This document shows positions 29,960 through 40,062 of a DNA stretch of 64,000 nt, in pieces; the stretch's first letter is position 1, and the number at the start of each line of letters is the position of its first letter. The notes under the pieces were generated by a model. It did not search any database. It saw only the letters and a list, made by a program, of their open reading frames with translations, and was not told where the DNA came from. This DNA comes from Enterobacteriaceae endosymbiont of Donacia crassipes (GTDB lineage Bacteria; Pseudomonadota; Gammaproteobacteria; Enterobacterales; Enterobacteriaceae): contig NZ_CP046202.1 in the NCBI RefSeq assembly GCF_012569785.1, forward strand, positions 120,643 through 184,642, given 5' to 3'. The position numbers and the translations under genes were made by a program.

Positions 29960-32752
29960 ATGGGAAAAATATATAATCCAAAAATATTTGAACAAAAAAT
30001 TTATAATTATTGGGAAAAAAATAATTTATTAAAAAATAATTTTGATAATTCTAAAGAATGTTTTTCTATTATGGTACCACCACCTAACATTACAGGTTAT
30101 TTACATATAGGGCATGCATTACAATACACATTAATTGATATTTTAGTACGCTATCATAGAATGTTAGGGGAAAATATACTATGTCAAGTAGGAATAGATC
30201 ATGCAGGTATTGCAACTCAAAATTTGATAGAACAAAAAATTTTCAATAAAACTGGAAAAACAAAAAATTGTTACAGTAAAAAATTTTTATTAAATAATAT
30301 TTGGAAATGGAAAAATAAATATTGTAAAATCATTTATGATCAAATGAAACGTTTAGGTTTATCTACGGATTGGGAAAAAACAAGATTTACAATGGATAAA
30401 AAATTTATTAAATCTGTTAAAAATATTTTTATTATTCTTTATAATAATAATTTAATTTATAAAAAAAAAAGATTAATACATTGGGATTTAAAACTTAAAA
30501 CTGTTATATCAGATCTAGAAATAAAACACAAAAAAATTAAAACAAATTTATGGTATATAAAATATTTATTTGCAGACAAAACTTTAACTTTAAATAAAAA
30601 AAATTATTTAATAGTAGCTACAACTAGACCTGAAACTTTATTAGCAGATATTGCTATAGCAGTTAATCCACTAGATAAAAGATATAATAGTTTAATTGGT
30701 AAATTTGTAATTGTTCCTATAATACATCGTCAAATACCTATTATTGCTGATAATTATGCGAAAATTACAAAAGGTACAGGATGTGTAAAAATTAGTCCTG
30801 CTCATGATTTTAATGATTATGAAATAGCAATTAAACATAATTTACCTTTAATTAATATTTTAGATTTAAATGGAAATATTTTAACAACTTACCAAATATT
30901 AAATAATAAAAAAAATATTATAAATTTTAATAACAATATTCCTAAAAATTTACAAAAAATAAATTTCATTAAAGCAAGAAAGATAGTAATAAATGAAATA
31001 ATTCACAAAAATTTATTAGATAAATATGAAATAAAATATACATTAGTTCCTTTTAGTATTCGAAGTAATACTATTACTATTCCTATGTTAACTGATCAAT
31101 GGTATTTAAAAACTAAAGTTTTATCTCAAGAAGCAATTAATGCAGTAAAAGATAAACAAATCATATTTTTTCCTGAAAAATATAAAAATATGTTTTATGC
31201 ATGGATGAACAATATTCAAGATTGGTGTATATCTCGTCAATTATTGTGGGGACATAAAATACCAGCGTGGTATGATATAAAAAATAATATTTATGTAGGG
31301 AATAATGAAGAAGAAATTAGAAAAAAATATAATTTAGATAAAAATATTTCTTTAACACAAGATACTGATGTATTAGATACTTGGTTTTCTTCTAGTTTAT
31401 GGACATTTATTACTTTAAATTGGCCTGATAATAAAAATTTTTTTTTCTTTCATCCTACCAATGTTATTATAAGTGGTTTTGATATTATATTTTTTTGGAT
31501 ATCTAGAATGATAATGATGACAATGTATTTTGTTAAAAATAAAAATAATATATCTCAAATCCCTTTTAAAAATATTTTTTTAACAGGCTTAATAAGAGAT
31601 AATAAGGGTAATAAAATGTCAAAGTCTCAAGGTAATGTAATTAATCCTATGTATTTTATTGAGGGTAATTCTTATATAAAAAAAACAAAAAAATTTAAAA
31701 ATAATTTACCTGTGGATAACAAAATTTATGGTGCAGATGCTTTAAGATTTACATTAGCTGCATTATCATCTACAGGTCGTGATATTTATTGGGATCTAAC
31801 AAGATTAGAAGGTTATAGAAATTTTTGTAATAAAATTTGGAATGCAAGTATTTTTATCTTAAAAAATATAAAATATGAATTTATAAAAACAAAAAAAAAT
31901 TTATCTATTATCGATAGATGGATTTGGTCTGAATATTATTTAGTTATTAAAAATTATACAAAAGCATTAAATGAATATCGTTTTGATAACGCAACTAATA
32001 TTTTATATAGTTTTATATGGAATAAATTTTGTGATTGGTATTTAGAATATAGTAAAATAATTTTTCAAGAAAATGATCAATTAAAATGTATTAGTATACA
32101 TTATACATTATATAATCTTTTTGAATCCTTATTAAGATTATCTCATCCAATAATTCCATTTATTACTGAAGTAATATGGCAAAAAATAATTCCAAATCAA
32201 AAAAATAAAAATAGTATTATGATTCAATCTTTTCCTAAATTGAATGATGTTTTTATAGAAAAAAAAATTATAAATATTTTTAATACATTTATCAATATAA
32301 TTACTATTATCCGTAATTATAGAGCAGAGATGAATATTAAAAATAAAACAAGAATTAATTTATATATAAGAAACATAAATAATAAATTTCATACTTTTTT
32401 AAAACAATATATAAATATTTTTAAAAAATTTGTAAATCTTAATAAAATTTTTTTTCTAAAAAAAGATATTAATTTTCCTGATAAAACTTTTATTAATAAT
32501 ATTAATAATATTGAATTTGCTATTCAATTAAATAATAAAATTATTGATCAAAAAAAATTATTAGATAAAATAAATAAAAAAATAAATGATAATCAAAAAA
32601 TAATTAATTTTTTAAATAAAAATATTAAAAATCAATCTTTTTTGTCTAAAGCACCAAAAATAATTATAAAAAAAAATTTACAAAAATTAAAAAAAAGTAA
32701 AATATTAAAAACAGAATTATTACAAAAATTTTTTTTAATTAAAAATTTATAA
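29960..32752 (+). CDS. valS: Valyl-tRNA synthetase
   Basis: Class I synthetase charging tRNA-Val. 930 aa, against 951 in E. coli. Seen: MVPPPNITG with the family Pro-Pro-Pro at 40-42, HIGH at 49-52, the editing-domain TTRPETLLAD and a KMSKSQGNVI signature near 552. The C-terminal tRNA-binding coiled coil is present but lysine-rich and divergent. The PPP motif is a known EF-P-dependent stalling site, which matters here because the EF-P modification enzymes are pseudogenes. Preceded by pepA (55 bp) and followed by argI (33 bp). Confidence 0.96.
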   Translation: MGKIYNPKIFEQKIYNYWEKNNLLKNNFDNSKECFSIMVPPPNITGYLHIGHALQYTLIDILVRYHRMLGENILCQVGIDHAGIATQNLIEQKIFNKTGKTKNCYSKKFLLNNIWKWKNKYCKIIYDQMKRLGLSTDWEKTRFTMDKKFIKSVKNIFIILYNNNLIYKKKRLIHWDLKLKTVISDLEIKHKKIKTNLWYIKYLFADKTLTLNKKNYLIVATTRPETLLADIAIAVNPLDKRYNSLIGKFVIVPIIHRQIPIIADNYAKITKGTGCVKISPAHDFNDYEIAIKHNLPLINILDLNGNILTTYQILNNKKNIINFNNNIPKNLQKINFIKARKIVINEIIHKNLLDKYEIKYTLVPFSIRSNTITIPMLTDQWYLKTKVLSQEAINAVKDKQIIFFPEKYKNMFYAWMNNIQDWCISRQLLWGHKIPAWYDIKNNIYVGNNEEEIRKKYNLDKNISLTQDTDVLDTWFSSSLWTFITLNWPDNKNFFFFHPTNVIISGFDIIFFWISRMIMMTMYFVKNKNNISQIPFKNIFLTGLIRDNKGNKMSKSQGNVINPMYFIEGNSYIKKTKKFKNNLPVDNKIYGADALRFTLAALSSTGRDIYWDLTRLEGYRNFCNKIWNASIFILKNIKYEFIKTKKNLSIIDRWIWSEYYLVIKNYTKALNEYRFDNATNILYSFIWNKFCDWYLEYSKIIFQENDQLKCISIHYTLYNLFESLLRLSHPIIPFITEVIWQKIIPNQKNKNSIMIQSFPKLNDVFIEKKIINIFNTFINIITIIRNYRAEMNIKNKTRINLYIRNINNKFHTFLKQYINIFKKFVNLNKIFFLKKDINFPDKTFINNINNIEFAIQLNNKIIDQKKLLDKINKKINDNQKIINFLNKNIKNQSFLSKAPKIIIKKNLQKLKKSKILKTELLQKFFLIKNL

Positions 32753-32785
32753 TATTTTATAATTTTAAAAGAAAGGATTTATATT

Positions 32786-33826
32786 ATGAATCAATTTTAC
32801 AATAAACATTTTTTAAAATTATCAGATTTTTCTAAAAAAGATCTTTATGAATTAATTACAATTTCAAGAAAATTAAAATATAATAAAAAAAATTTTAAAG
32901 AAAAAAAATTATTAATTGATAAAAATATTATTCTTATATTTGAAAAGAATTCTACACGCACTAGATGTGCTTTTGAAATAGCTTGTTTTGATCAAGGAGC
33001 AAATATTACTTTTTTAAATATAAAAGATAGTCATATAGGTTATAAAGAATCATTAAAAGATTCTATTAGGATTCTAAGTAAAATGTATCATGGATTAGAA
33101 TATAGAGGACAAAATCAAAAAAATATTGAAACACTAGCTAAATATTCAACAATTCCGATATGGAATGGATTAACAAATGAATTACATCCTATTCAAATAT
33201 TATCAGATTTATTAACTATTAAAGAAAATTTAAAAAATAAAAACATAGATCAAATTAAATTATCTTATATAGGTGATATAAATAATAATATATCTTATAG
33301 TCTTATGGAAGCATCAATGATAATTGGTTTTACATTATATCTAATTTCTCCACAAAAACTTGAATTTAAGAATAATTTTTACATTAAAAATATAATAAAA
33401 AAAATTAAATATTGTAATAATATTCATATTACTGATAATATAAATATAGGTGTAAAAAATACTGATTTTATTTATACAGATATTTGGTTATCTATGAGTG
33501 AAAAAAACTCACTTACATTATGGGATAATAAAATAAAACTTTTATACAATTATCAAGTTAATAAATCAATTATAGAAAAAAGTGAAAATGATAATGTTAA
33601 AATTATGCATTGTTTACCTTCATTACATTTATATAATCATTATAGAAAATTATTTAATAAGAACATCATATCTAAATACAATTTATATAATGGGATAGAA
33701 ATAACAAATGATGTTTTTGAATCTGATAAAAGTATTATTTTCCAACAAGCAGAAAATAAAATTCATATAATTAAAGCAATAATGATTACTTCTTTATTAA
33801 AAGAAAATATTAACATTTTAATTTAG
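32786..33826 (+). CDS. argI: Ornithine carbamoyltransferase
   Basis: Makes citrulline from ornithine and carbamoyl phosphate, the latter probably from CarAB (carB is at the right end). 346 aa, against 334 in E. coli. Seen: carbamoyl phosphate motif STRTRCAFE at 56-64, LWNGLTNELHPIQ-type motif (IWNGLTNELHPIQILSDLL), and the ornithine-side HCLPSLH with its catalytic Cys. The DARNN segment of E. coli reads DINNN, a small divergence. Position after valS matches argI of E. coli rather than argF. AAAGGA at 32770-32775 is a good ribosome binding site. Confidence 0.93.
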   Translation: MNQFYNKHFLKLSDFSKKDLYELITISRKLKYNKKNFKEKKLLIDKNIILIFEKNSTRTRCAFEIACFDQGANITFLNIKDSHIGYKESLKDSIRILSKMYHGLEYRGQNQKNIETLAKYSTIPIWNGLTNELHPIQILSDLLTIKENLKNKNIDQIKLSYIGDINNNISYSLMEASMIIGFTLYLISPQKLEFKNNFYIKNIIKKIKYCNNIHITDNINIGVKNTDFIYTDIWLSMSEKNSLTLWDNKIKLLYNYQVNKSIIEKSENDNVKIMHCLPSLHLYNHYRKLFNKNIISKYNLYNGIEITNDVFESDKSIIFQQAENKIHIIKAIMITSLLKENINILI

Positions 33827-34269
33827 GATTTTTAAAAAATTTAATATTTTATTTAAAATAAAATAATAAGATTATATAAAAAAATGATTTCTGCTAAAAA
33901 AATTTTATTTTCTATAGTAAATTGTATACAAAATATTATATATAGAAATATTTTTTTATTTTTAAATTAATATTTATTAATTTAATTTACTGGATTAATT
34001 CCTAAAAAAATTAATAAATAAAATTTTTAATTTTAGGAAATATTAAATTTTTTTAAGAAAAATTTTTATATTAAAAATATAATTAAAATAATAACTTTTT
34101 TGTAAAAAATTTAAATAATTTTAATTAAATAAGTTTAATTTATAAAAAATATTTTTAAAAAATTATAAAAATTATTCAACTAAAATTTTTTTTAAAATAT
34201 CTAATTTACCTAAAATATAGAAATTAAAACTATTATGATGAAAATATGATTTATATTTTATAAGGTTTA
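33827..34269. other. 443-bp A/T-rich spacer between argI and potD, no gene seen
   Basis: Stops occur in all frames and I recognise no decayed gene, including potC which would precede potD in E. coli. A 9-bp stem (TTCCTAAAA at 33999-34007 with TTTTAGGAA at 34031-34039) with a 23-nt loop could be a weak argI terminator. A 28-codon open frame at 33884-33970 has no recognisable similarity. Confidence 0.6.
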
Positions 34270-35334
34270 ATGAAAATGTTTTTATTTTTTAGATTAATGT
34301 GTATATTATTAATTATATTATTATTTCCAATAAAAAGATATTTAGATAAAAAAAAATCTTATCAAGATACTATTTTTTTTTATAATTGGACAGAATATGT
34401 TCCTCAAGAAATTTTAAATCAATTTACTAAAGAAACAGGTATTAAAATTATTTATTCTACATATGATTCTAATGAAAGTATGTTTACTAAATTGAAAATT
34501 TATAAAAAACAATCATATGATTTAGTTGTTCCTTCAACATATTTTGTAGATAAAATGAAAAATGAGGGTATGATACAAAAAATTGAAAAAAATAAAATAC
34601 CTAATTTTAAAAATTTAGATCCTAAATTTTTAAATAAATCTTTTGATTATAATAATGAATATTCTATTCCATATATATGGGGAGCTACTGCTATAGGTAT
34701 TAATACAAAAGTTATAGATTATAAACATATTAATAGTTGGAATGATTTATGGAATAAAAAATATTATAAATCTATTTCTTTAACAGATGATGCTAAAGAA
34801 GTATTTCAAATGTCATTAATAAGATTAAAATTACCAGTAAATACTACTAATACTAATTATATTAATAAAGCTTTTATAGAATTAAAAAAATTAATGCCAA
34901 ATGTTATCTCTTTTAATTCTGGTAATCCTGGATATCCTTTTATTGAAGGATCTGTAAATATAGGAATGATTTGGAATGGATCTGCTTATGCTATTCAAAA
35001 ATTAGGTATACCTTTAAAATTTATTTGGCCCAAAGAAGGTGGTATTTTTTGGATGGATAGTTTTGTAATTCCTAGTAATGCAAAAAATCCAAAAGGAGCT
35101 TTAAAACTAATTAATTTTTTATTGAGACCTGATATTGCTGTAAAAATATTAAAAAAAATAGGTTTCTCTACTCCAAATTTAGAAGCAAAAAAATTATTAC
35201 CATTAGAAATAATTAATAATGAAACATTATATCCTAATGATAAAATCATTAATAATGGTATATGGCAAAATAATAATAATATTAATATAAATAAACAATA
35301 TGAAACATATTTTCAAAAATTAAAAAATTTATAA
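34270..35334 (+). CDS. potD: Spermidine/putrescine-binding protein PotD
   Basis: Substrate-binding component of the PotABCD polyamine ABC importer. 354 aa, against 348 in E. coli, with near-continuous similarity from FYNWTEYVP onward: FTKETGI, YDLVVPSTYFVDKM, NFKNLDP, YIWGATAIGINT, LTDDAKEVFQMSL, KKLMPNV, GMIWNGSA, WPKEGGIFWMDS and NFLLRPDIA. The N-terminus has one hydrophobic helix (about residues 5-20) with no Ala-x-Ala cleavage site, so it may be an uncleaved membrane anchor. potA, potB and potC are not adjacent. An orphan PotD is inferred to work with transporter genes elsewhere. Confidence 0.93.
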   Translation: MKMFLFFRLMCILLIILLFPIKRYLDKKKSYQDTIFFYNWTEYVPQEILNQFTKETGIKIIYSTYDSNESMFTKLKIYKKQSYDLVVPSTYFVDKMKNEGMIQKIEKNKIPNFKNLDPKFLNKSFDYNNEYSIPYIWGATAIGINTKVIDYKHINSWNDLWNKKYYKSISLTDDAKEVFQMSLIRLKLPVNTTNTNYINKAFIELKKLMPNVISFNSGNPGYPFIEGSVNIGMIWNGSAYAIQKLGIPLKFIWPKEGGIFWMDSFVIPSNAKNPKGALKLINFLLRPDIAVKILKKIGFSTPNLEAKKLLPLEIINNETLYPNDKIINNGIWQNNNNININKQYETYFQKLKNL

Positions 35335-35437
35335 TACTAAATATAAAAAAATATTTTATATAAAATTATAAATTAATATATTTAGTTAAATTTTAATTTA
35401 CAAATATATTTTATTAAATACAAAATTATGAATTTTC

Positions 35438-35467
35438 TTGACATATAAATAAAATATAATATATATT
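35438..35467 (+). promoter_or_regulatory. Sigma-70 promoter of tRNA-Asn
   Basis: Consensus TTGACA (35438-35443), 18-nt spacer, TATATT (35462-35467), about 18 nt upstream of the tRNA. The same -35 and 18-nt spacing recur at the other two tRNA genes of the window. Confidence 0.6.
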
Positions 35468-35484
35468 ATTTACATATTTATTAA

Positions 35485-35557
35485 TCCTCTGTAGTTCAGT
35501 TGGTAGAACGGCGGACTGTTAATCCGTATGTCACTGGTTCGAATCCAGTCAGGGGAG
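35485..35557 (+). tRNA. asnT: tRNA-Asn (GTT)
   Basis: A 73-nt cloverleaf almost identical to E. coli tRNA-Asn. The acceptor TCCTCTG pairs with CAGGGGA (one G-U), the D-arm is TTCAGTTGGTAGAA, the anticodon GTT lies at 35518-35520, and the T-loop is GGTTCGAATCC. Discriminator G at 35557; CCA is not encoded (TAA follows). E. coli has several identical copies, so the symbol is nominal. Confidence 0.97.
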
Positions 35558-35632
35558 TAAATTGATATAGTTTTCACATCATAAAATATATTTTATTAAA
35601 TAATTAAATTATATTTTTTATAAGGTATATAT

Positions 35633-36544
35633 ATGATAATGAAATTAAACCAAATTTTAAAAAAAAAAATTATAATAAAAGAACTTTTTTCCATACAAGA
35701 TGTAGTTCGTTGGATAGCAAGTTGTTTTAGTATGGCTGATTTATGGTATGGGCATGGTGCTGATAATCCATGGGATGAAGCTATAAATTTAGTTTTACCT
35801 TTATTAGGATTGCCTCCATATATTTGGAATATAGTTTATAAATCTAAATTATCTATTAAAGAACGTAAAATTATTTTTGAATTGGTTATAAAACGTATAA
35901 AAAAGAAAATTCCTGTAGTTTATTTAACAAATAAAACTTGGTTTTGTGGACATGAGTTATATATTGATGATAGAGTATTAATACCTAGATCTCCTATTTC
36001 TGAATTAATTAATAACAAATTTAAATCTGTTATTTCTTCTTATAAAAATCCTAAATTTATATTAGATTTGTGTACTGGTAGTGGGTGTATTGCTATTGCA
36101 TGTGCATATTTATTTCCTAACGCACATATAGATGCTGTAGATATTTCTTTAGATGCAATTAATGTGGTTGAATATAATATTCAATTACATGGATTAGAAA
36201 ATCGTATTACTCCTATATGTAGTAATTTATTTGATAAATTACCTAAATATACTTATGATTTAATTATCAGTAATCCTCCATATGTAAATAAAAAAGATAT
36301 AAATTTTTTACCAAAAGAATATTTATATGAACCTAAAATAGGATTTATTTCTAAAAACAATGGTATAGAAATTATTGAAAAAATAATATCTATGTCACCT
36401 TTCTTCTTAAGAAAGAAAGGTATTTTAATTTGTGAAGTTGGAGATAAAATGATAAAAATTATAGAAAAATATCCAGACATATATTTTCAATGGTTAAATA
36501 TAAAAAATGGAGGAGTAGGTATATTTAAAATAGAAAATAAATAA
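35633..36544 (+). CDS. prmB: Ribosomal protein uL3 glutamine methyltransferase
   Basis: Methylates a glutamine of ribosomal protein L3 using SAM. 303 aa, against 310 in E. coli. Seen: the specific N-terminal WYGHGADNPWDEA, YLTNKTWFCGHELYIDDRVLIPRSPI, SAM loop LDLCTGSGCIAIA and the catalytic NPPYV. These N-terminal motifs separate it from PrmC. An alternative start two codons in (35639) is possible; AAGG lies upstream of both. aroC follows 41 bp downstream, as in E. coli. Confidence 0.95.
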   Translation: MIMKLNQILKKKIIIKELFSIQDVVRWIASCFSMADLWYGHGADNPWDEAINLVLPLLGLPPYIWNIVYKSKLSIKERKIIFELVIKRIKKKIPVVYLTNKTWFCGHELYIDDRVLIPRSPISELINNKFKSVISSYKNPKFILDLCTGSGCIAIACAYLFPNAHIDAVDISLDAINVVEYNIQLHGLENRITPICSNLFDKLPKYTYDLIISNPPYVNKKDINFLPKEYLYEPKIGFISKNNGIEIIEKIISMSPFFLRKKGILICEVGDKMIKIIEKYPDIYFQWLNIKNGGVGIFKIENK

Positions 36545-36585
36545 TATATATAAAATATAATAGAATATTACAGGAGTAAACTTTT

Positions 36586-37665
36586 ATGTCAGGTAATAGT
36601 ATTGGAAAATTATTTACAGTTACAACTTTTGGTGAATCACACGGTAAGGCTTTAGGATGTATAGTTGATGGTGTACCACCTAAAATTCCATTAACGATAA
36701 TAGATATACAAAAAGATTTAGATAGACGCAAACCAGGAACATCTAAATATACTTCTTCACGTCAAGAATTAGATCAGATAAAAATTTTATCTGGTGTATT
36801 TAATGATTTAACAACTGGAACAAGTATTGGTTTACTAATAAATAATATGGATGTTAGATCTCAAGATTATCAAAAAATTAAAAATATTTTTCGTCCTGGA
36901 CATGCAGATTATACTTATGAAAAAAAATATGGTATTCGTGATTATAGAGGTGGTGGACGTTCTTCAGCTAGAGAAACAACTATGCGTGTTGCAGCAGGTG
37001 CTATAGCTAAAAAATATTTATCCATAAAATATAATATAAAAATTAAAGGATATTTATCCCAAATGGGAGATATTATTTGTAATTTTGATAATTGGAAAGA
37101 AGTTAATAAAAATTCTTTTTTTTGTCCAAATAAATATCAAGTTAAATTATTAAAAAATAAAATTAATTATTTAAAAAAACGTGGTGATTCTGTAGGTGCT
37201 AAAATTACTATTGTTATAAATAATGTACCAGTAGGATTAGGAGAGCCTGTATTTGACAAGTTAGATGCTGATTTAGCTTATGCATTAATGAGTATTAATG
37301 CAGTAAAAGGTGTTGAAATAGGGGATGGATTTAATTGTATAAATAAATTAGGAAGTAATTATAGAGATGAAATTAGAAATTATGGATTTAAAAGTAATAA
37401 CTCAGGAGGAATTTTAGGAGGTATTAGTACAGGACAAAATATTATTGTTAATTTTGCAGTAAAACCTACTTCTAGTATTTTAACACCATGTAAAACTATT
37501 AATTCATTAGGGAAAGAAACATATTGTATTACACAAGGAAGACATGATCCTTGTGTAGGAATTAGAGTTGTTCCAATAGGAGAAGCAATGGTAGCAATAA
37601 TTTTAATGGATCATTTATTACGTTATCGTGCACAATGTGCTGATATTATTAGTTATCCATCATGA
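36586..37665 (+). CDS. aroC: Chorismate synthase
   Basis: Last step of the shikimate pathway, making chorismate from EPSP with reduced FMN; chorismate feeds aromatic amino acids and folate. 359 aa, against 361 in E. coli. Seen: [14 protein letters not shown] at the N-terminus, [41 protein letters not shown] and the late [21 protein letters not shown]-binding His and Arg residues are present. It ends in TGA only 10 bp from the stop of the convergent peroxiredoxin gene. AGGAG at 36572-36576 gives a strong ribosome binding site. Confidence 0.97.
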   Translation: MSGNSIGKLFTVTTFGESHGKALGCIVDGVPPKIPLTIIDIQKDLDRRKPGTSKYTSSRQELDQIKILSGVFNDLTTGTSIGLLINNMDVRSQDYQKIKNIFRPGHADYTYEKKYGIRDYRGGGRSSARETTMRVAAGAIAKKYLSIKYNIKIKGYLSQMGDIICNFDNWKEVNKNSFFCPNKYQVKLLKNKINYLKKRGDSVGAKITIVINNVPVGLGEPVFDKLDADLAYALMSINAVKGVEIGDGFNCINKLGSNYRDEIRNYGFKSNNSGGILGGISTGQNIIVNFAVKPTSSILTPCKTINSLGKETYCITQGRHDPCVGIRVVPIGEAMVAIILMDHLLRYRAQCADIISYPS

Positions 37666-37675
37666 GTATTAATAA

Positions 37676-38278
37676 TTATAATTCATCTATATGATGAGAT
37701 AAATAATTAACTATATCAATAGGATTAGGATTTATACTTTTTTTACCTTCTTCCCATTGTGCCGGACATACATTACCATATTTTTCATTATGATTTAAAG
37801 CATCAATCATACGAATTATTTCATTTATATTTCTACCAAATGGTAGATCATTTACTAATTGATGTCTAATTATTTTTTTTTTATCTATTAGAAATACTGC
37901 CCTTAATGCTATTCCTAATTCAGGATGTTCAATGCCATAAGATTTTTGAATATTTTTTTTAATATCAGAAATCATTATAAATTTAATATGTCCTATACCT
38001 CCTTTATTAATAGGGGTATTACGCCAAGCATAATGAACGAATTGTGAATCACATGATATTCCTAAAATTTTGACATTTCTTTTATTAAAAGAATTTAAAT
38101 GTTTATTTAATGATATAATTTCTGTAGGACAAACAAATGTAAAATCTAAAGGCCAAAAAAATAATACAGTAATTGTATTATTTGAATAATCATATAAATT
38201 AAAATTATCAATAATAGATCCATCTTCTAAAACTGCAGATGCATTAAAATCCGGCGCTTTTTTAGTAACTAAAATCAT
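37676..38278 (-). CDS. 2-Cys peroxiredoxin (AhpC/TSA family)
   Basis: Thiol peroxidase reducing hydrogen peroxide and organic peroxides. 200 aa. Seen: peroxidatic Cys50 in FTFVCPTEI, the Thr three residues before it, the FFWPLDF segment, a DLPFGRN Arg motif, and resolving Cys171 in NVCPAQWEEG. Both cysteines and the typical 2-Cys spacing are kept. It resembles the AhpC/TSA protein retained in Buchnera rather than E. coli AhpC. The reductant is not encoded nearby; thioredoxin is the likely donor. No other antioxidant gene is in the window. Confidence 0.93.
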   Translation of the reverse strand: MILVTKKAPDFNASAVLEDGSIIDNFNLYDYSNNTITVLFFWPLDFTFVCPTEIISLNKHLNSFNKRNVKILGISCDSQFVHYAWRNTPINKGGIGHIKFIMISDIKKNIQKSYGIEHPELGIALRAVFLIDKKKIIRHQLVNDLPFGRNINEIIRMIDALNHNEKYGNVCPAQWEEGKKSINPNPIDIVNYLSHHIDEL

Positions 38279-38820
38279 ATTTACCTCAAATTATTATTTT
38301 TTTTATAAAGAATTAGTTTTTATATATATAAAATATATAATTTTTATTTTATTTATAAAATTAATATATAAAAAAAATAATTTATTACTAATTAAATTAT
38401 TTTATTATAAATAAAAAAAAATATTTTTGTAAAAAAATATTAATATCTTGTGAAAATTTTTTATTATAAAATAATAATTATAATTAATAATTTTTTATAT
38501 ATATTTTATATGTTATTATTAAAAATTTTAAAAAAATATATATATTTATATATTATATAATTATTATTATAATAATTTTTATAATTAATTATTTTAACTT
38601 AAAAATATTTTTTATTTTCTTTTTTTTATAAATTATATAATATAAATTATTATTATTTAATATTTAAATTTAAATGTTATTAAAATAATTAATATTTATA
38701 TCAATAAATAATATTAATTTATAAAATAAATTAATATTATATTTTTTATAAAAATAAATTTTAAATTTATAAATTCATTCTTAAATAAATAAAAAAGTAT
38801 TTATAAATAAAATTCATATT
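38279..38820. other. 542-bp almost purely A/T spacer, no gene seen
   Basis: Between the peroxiredoxin and apaH genes. Nearly all bases are A or T, no frame of useful length exists and I see no decayed motif. It is probably a fully eroded deletion scar plus the upstream region of the peroxiredoxin gene (minus strand). Confidence 0.7.
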
Positions 38821-39657
38821 TTATATGATACAAGTTATACTATGAAATTTTTTAGTTTCCCATGTAAAAATAGTTAATTTATTTCCCCAACAACATCCAG
38901 TATCTAAACCTATAATATTTTTAGGAGTATATCCTCCACCTTGTAAATCAGACCAATGACCAAAAAAAATTGTATATTTTTTATATAAAACATTAGGAAT
39001 ATCAAACCATGGTTTTAATATAATTGAATTAATATCATTAGGAGCTTTTTTAGTTAACATTTCTAATGTACCATCTGGATAACAATATCTCATTTTTGTA
39101 AATGCATTAATAATAAAACTAAAACGTTGAAATCCAATTAATTTATTTTTTTTCCAATCATTTATTTGATATTTTTCATTATTTATATAATCAAAAAAAA
39201 TTTTATTGTCTTTACTAGAAATTATATTTTTTGCTTCATTAGAAGCAGATAATATAGTATTGATATTTTTCCATTGAGGTGTAATACCCGCATGTGACAT
39301 TAAAATTTTTTTATTTTTATCATATTGTACTAAAGGTTGATATTTTAACCAAGAATCTATAATAAACTTTATTTTTGTATCTTTTAATAAATTTAAAATT
39401 ATTGGGTCATTAATATTACTACTCATTGAACCCAAAGATAATGATATTAAATATAAATCATGATTTCCTAAAACTAACTTTACAGATTTTCTAATAGAAT
39501 ATAAGTAATACAAAACTTTTTTAGAATCAGGTCCTCTAGAGATAAGATCACCTGTAATCCACAATTGATCATTTTTATTATTAAAATAAATTTTTTTTAA
39601 TAAGGAAATAAATTCATTATAATAACCATGAATATCTCCAATAAAATAAGTAGTCAT
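38821..39657 (-). CDS. apaH: Diadenosine tetraphosphatase
   Basis: Hydrolyses Ap4A symmetrically to two ADP and, in E. coli, can remove NpnN caps from RNA 5' ends. 278 aa, against 282 in E. coli. Seen: the metallophosphoesterase motifs GDIHGY (7-12), GDLISRGPDS and GNHDLYL, plus a C-terminal GLDTGCCWG. It is downstream of apaG (20 bp) in the same order as E. coli ksgA-apaG-apaH. Confidence 0.95.
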   Translation of the reverse strand: MTTYFIGDIHGYYNEFISLLKKIYFNNKNDQLWITGDLISRGPDSKKVLYYLYSIRKSVKLVLGNHDLYLISLSLGSMSSNINDPIILNLLKDTKIKFIIDSWLKYQPLVQYDKNKKILMSHAGITPQWKNINTILSASNEAKNIISSKDNKIFFDYINNEKYQINDWKKNKLIGFQRFSFIINAFTKMRYCYPDGTLEMLTKKAPNDINSIILKPWFDIPNVLYKKYTIFFGHWSDLQGGGYTPKNIIGLDTGCCWGNKLTIFTWETKKFHSITCII

Positions 39658-39677
39658 AATTTTTATAGATTATTAAT

Positions 39678-40058
39678 TTAATGTATATAAGTTTTTATTG
39701 CTAATCGAAAAATTGGAATATCTACATGATAAACATGATTATTTTCATCAATCATTATATAATGACCTTGCATTATACCAATAGGTGTTTCTAAAATCGC
39801 GCCACTAGTATAGTGAAAATTATTACCTGGTTTAATATATGGCTTTTTACCAATAACTCCTTCACCATATATTTGAGTTTTTTTACCATTTCCATTAGTT
39901 ATAGTCCAATAACGACTAATTAATTGTAAAATTTTTTTTCCTAAATTATGTATAGTAATTGTATAAGCAAAAACATAACGATTAATTGTAGGTATAGACT
40001 GAGATTCAATATACATACTATGTACTTTTATATAAACTTGAGATAATAATGATTTCAT
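39678..40058 (-). CDS. apaG: ApaG, Co2+/Mg2+ efflux-associated protein
   Basis: A small single-domain beta-sandwich (DUF525) protein of uncertain biochemical role, linked genetically to cobalt tolerance and Ap4A levels. 126 aa, against 125 in E. coli. Seen: [49 protein letters not shown] and the GIMQGHYIM core, all family hallmarks. It is located 4 bp after rsmA and 20 bp before apaH, so probably co-transcribed. Confidence 0.94.
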   Translation of the reverse strand: MKSLLSQVYIKVHSMYIESQSIPTINRYVFAYTITIHNLGKKILQLISRYWTITNGNGKKTQIYGEGVIGKKPYIKPGNNFHYTSGAILETPIGIMQGHYIMIDENNHVYHVDIPIFRLAIKTYIH

Positions 40059-40062
40059 AAGT

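Noticed and set aside
33884-33970. 28-codon open frame with an ATG in the argI-potD spacer
   Set aside because: Very short, no good ribosome binding site and no similarity recognised.
38279-38820. Possible replication origin or non-coding RNA in the very A/T-rich spacer
   Set aside because: No DnaA boxes, repeats or G/C-containing structure seen; composition alone is not evidence.
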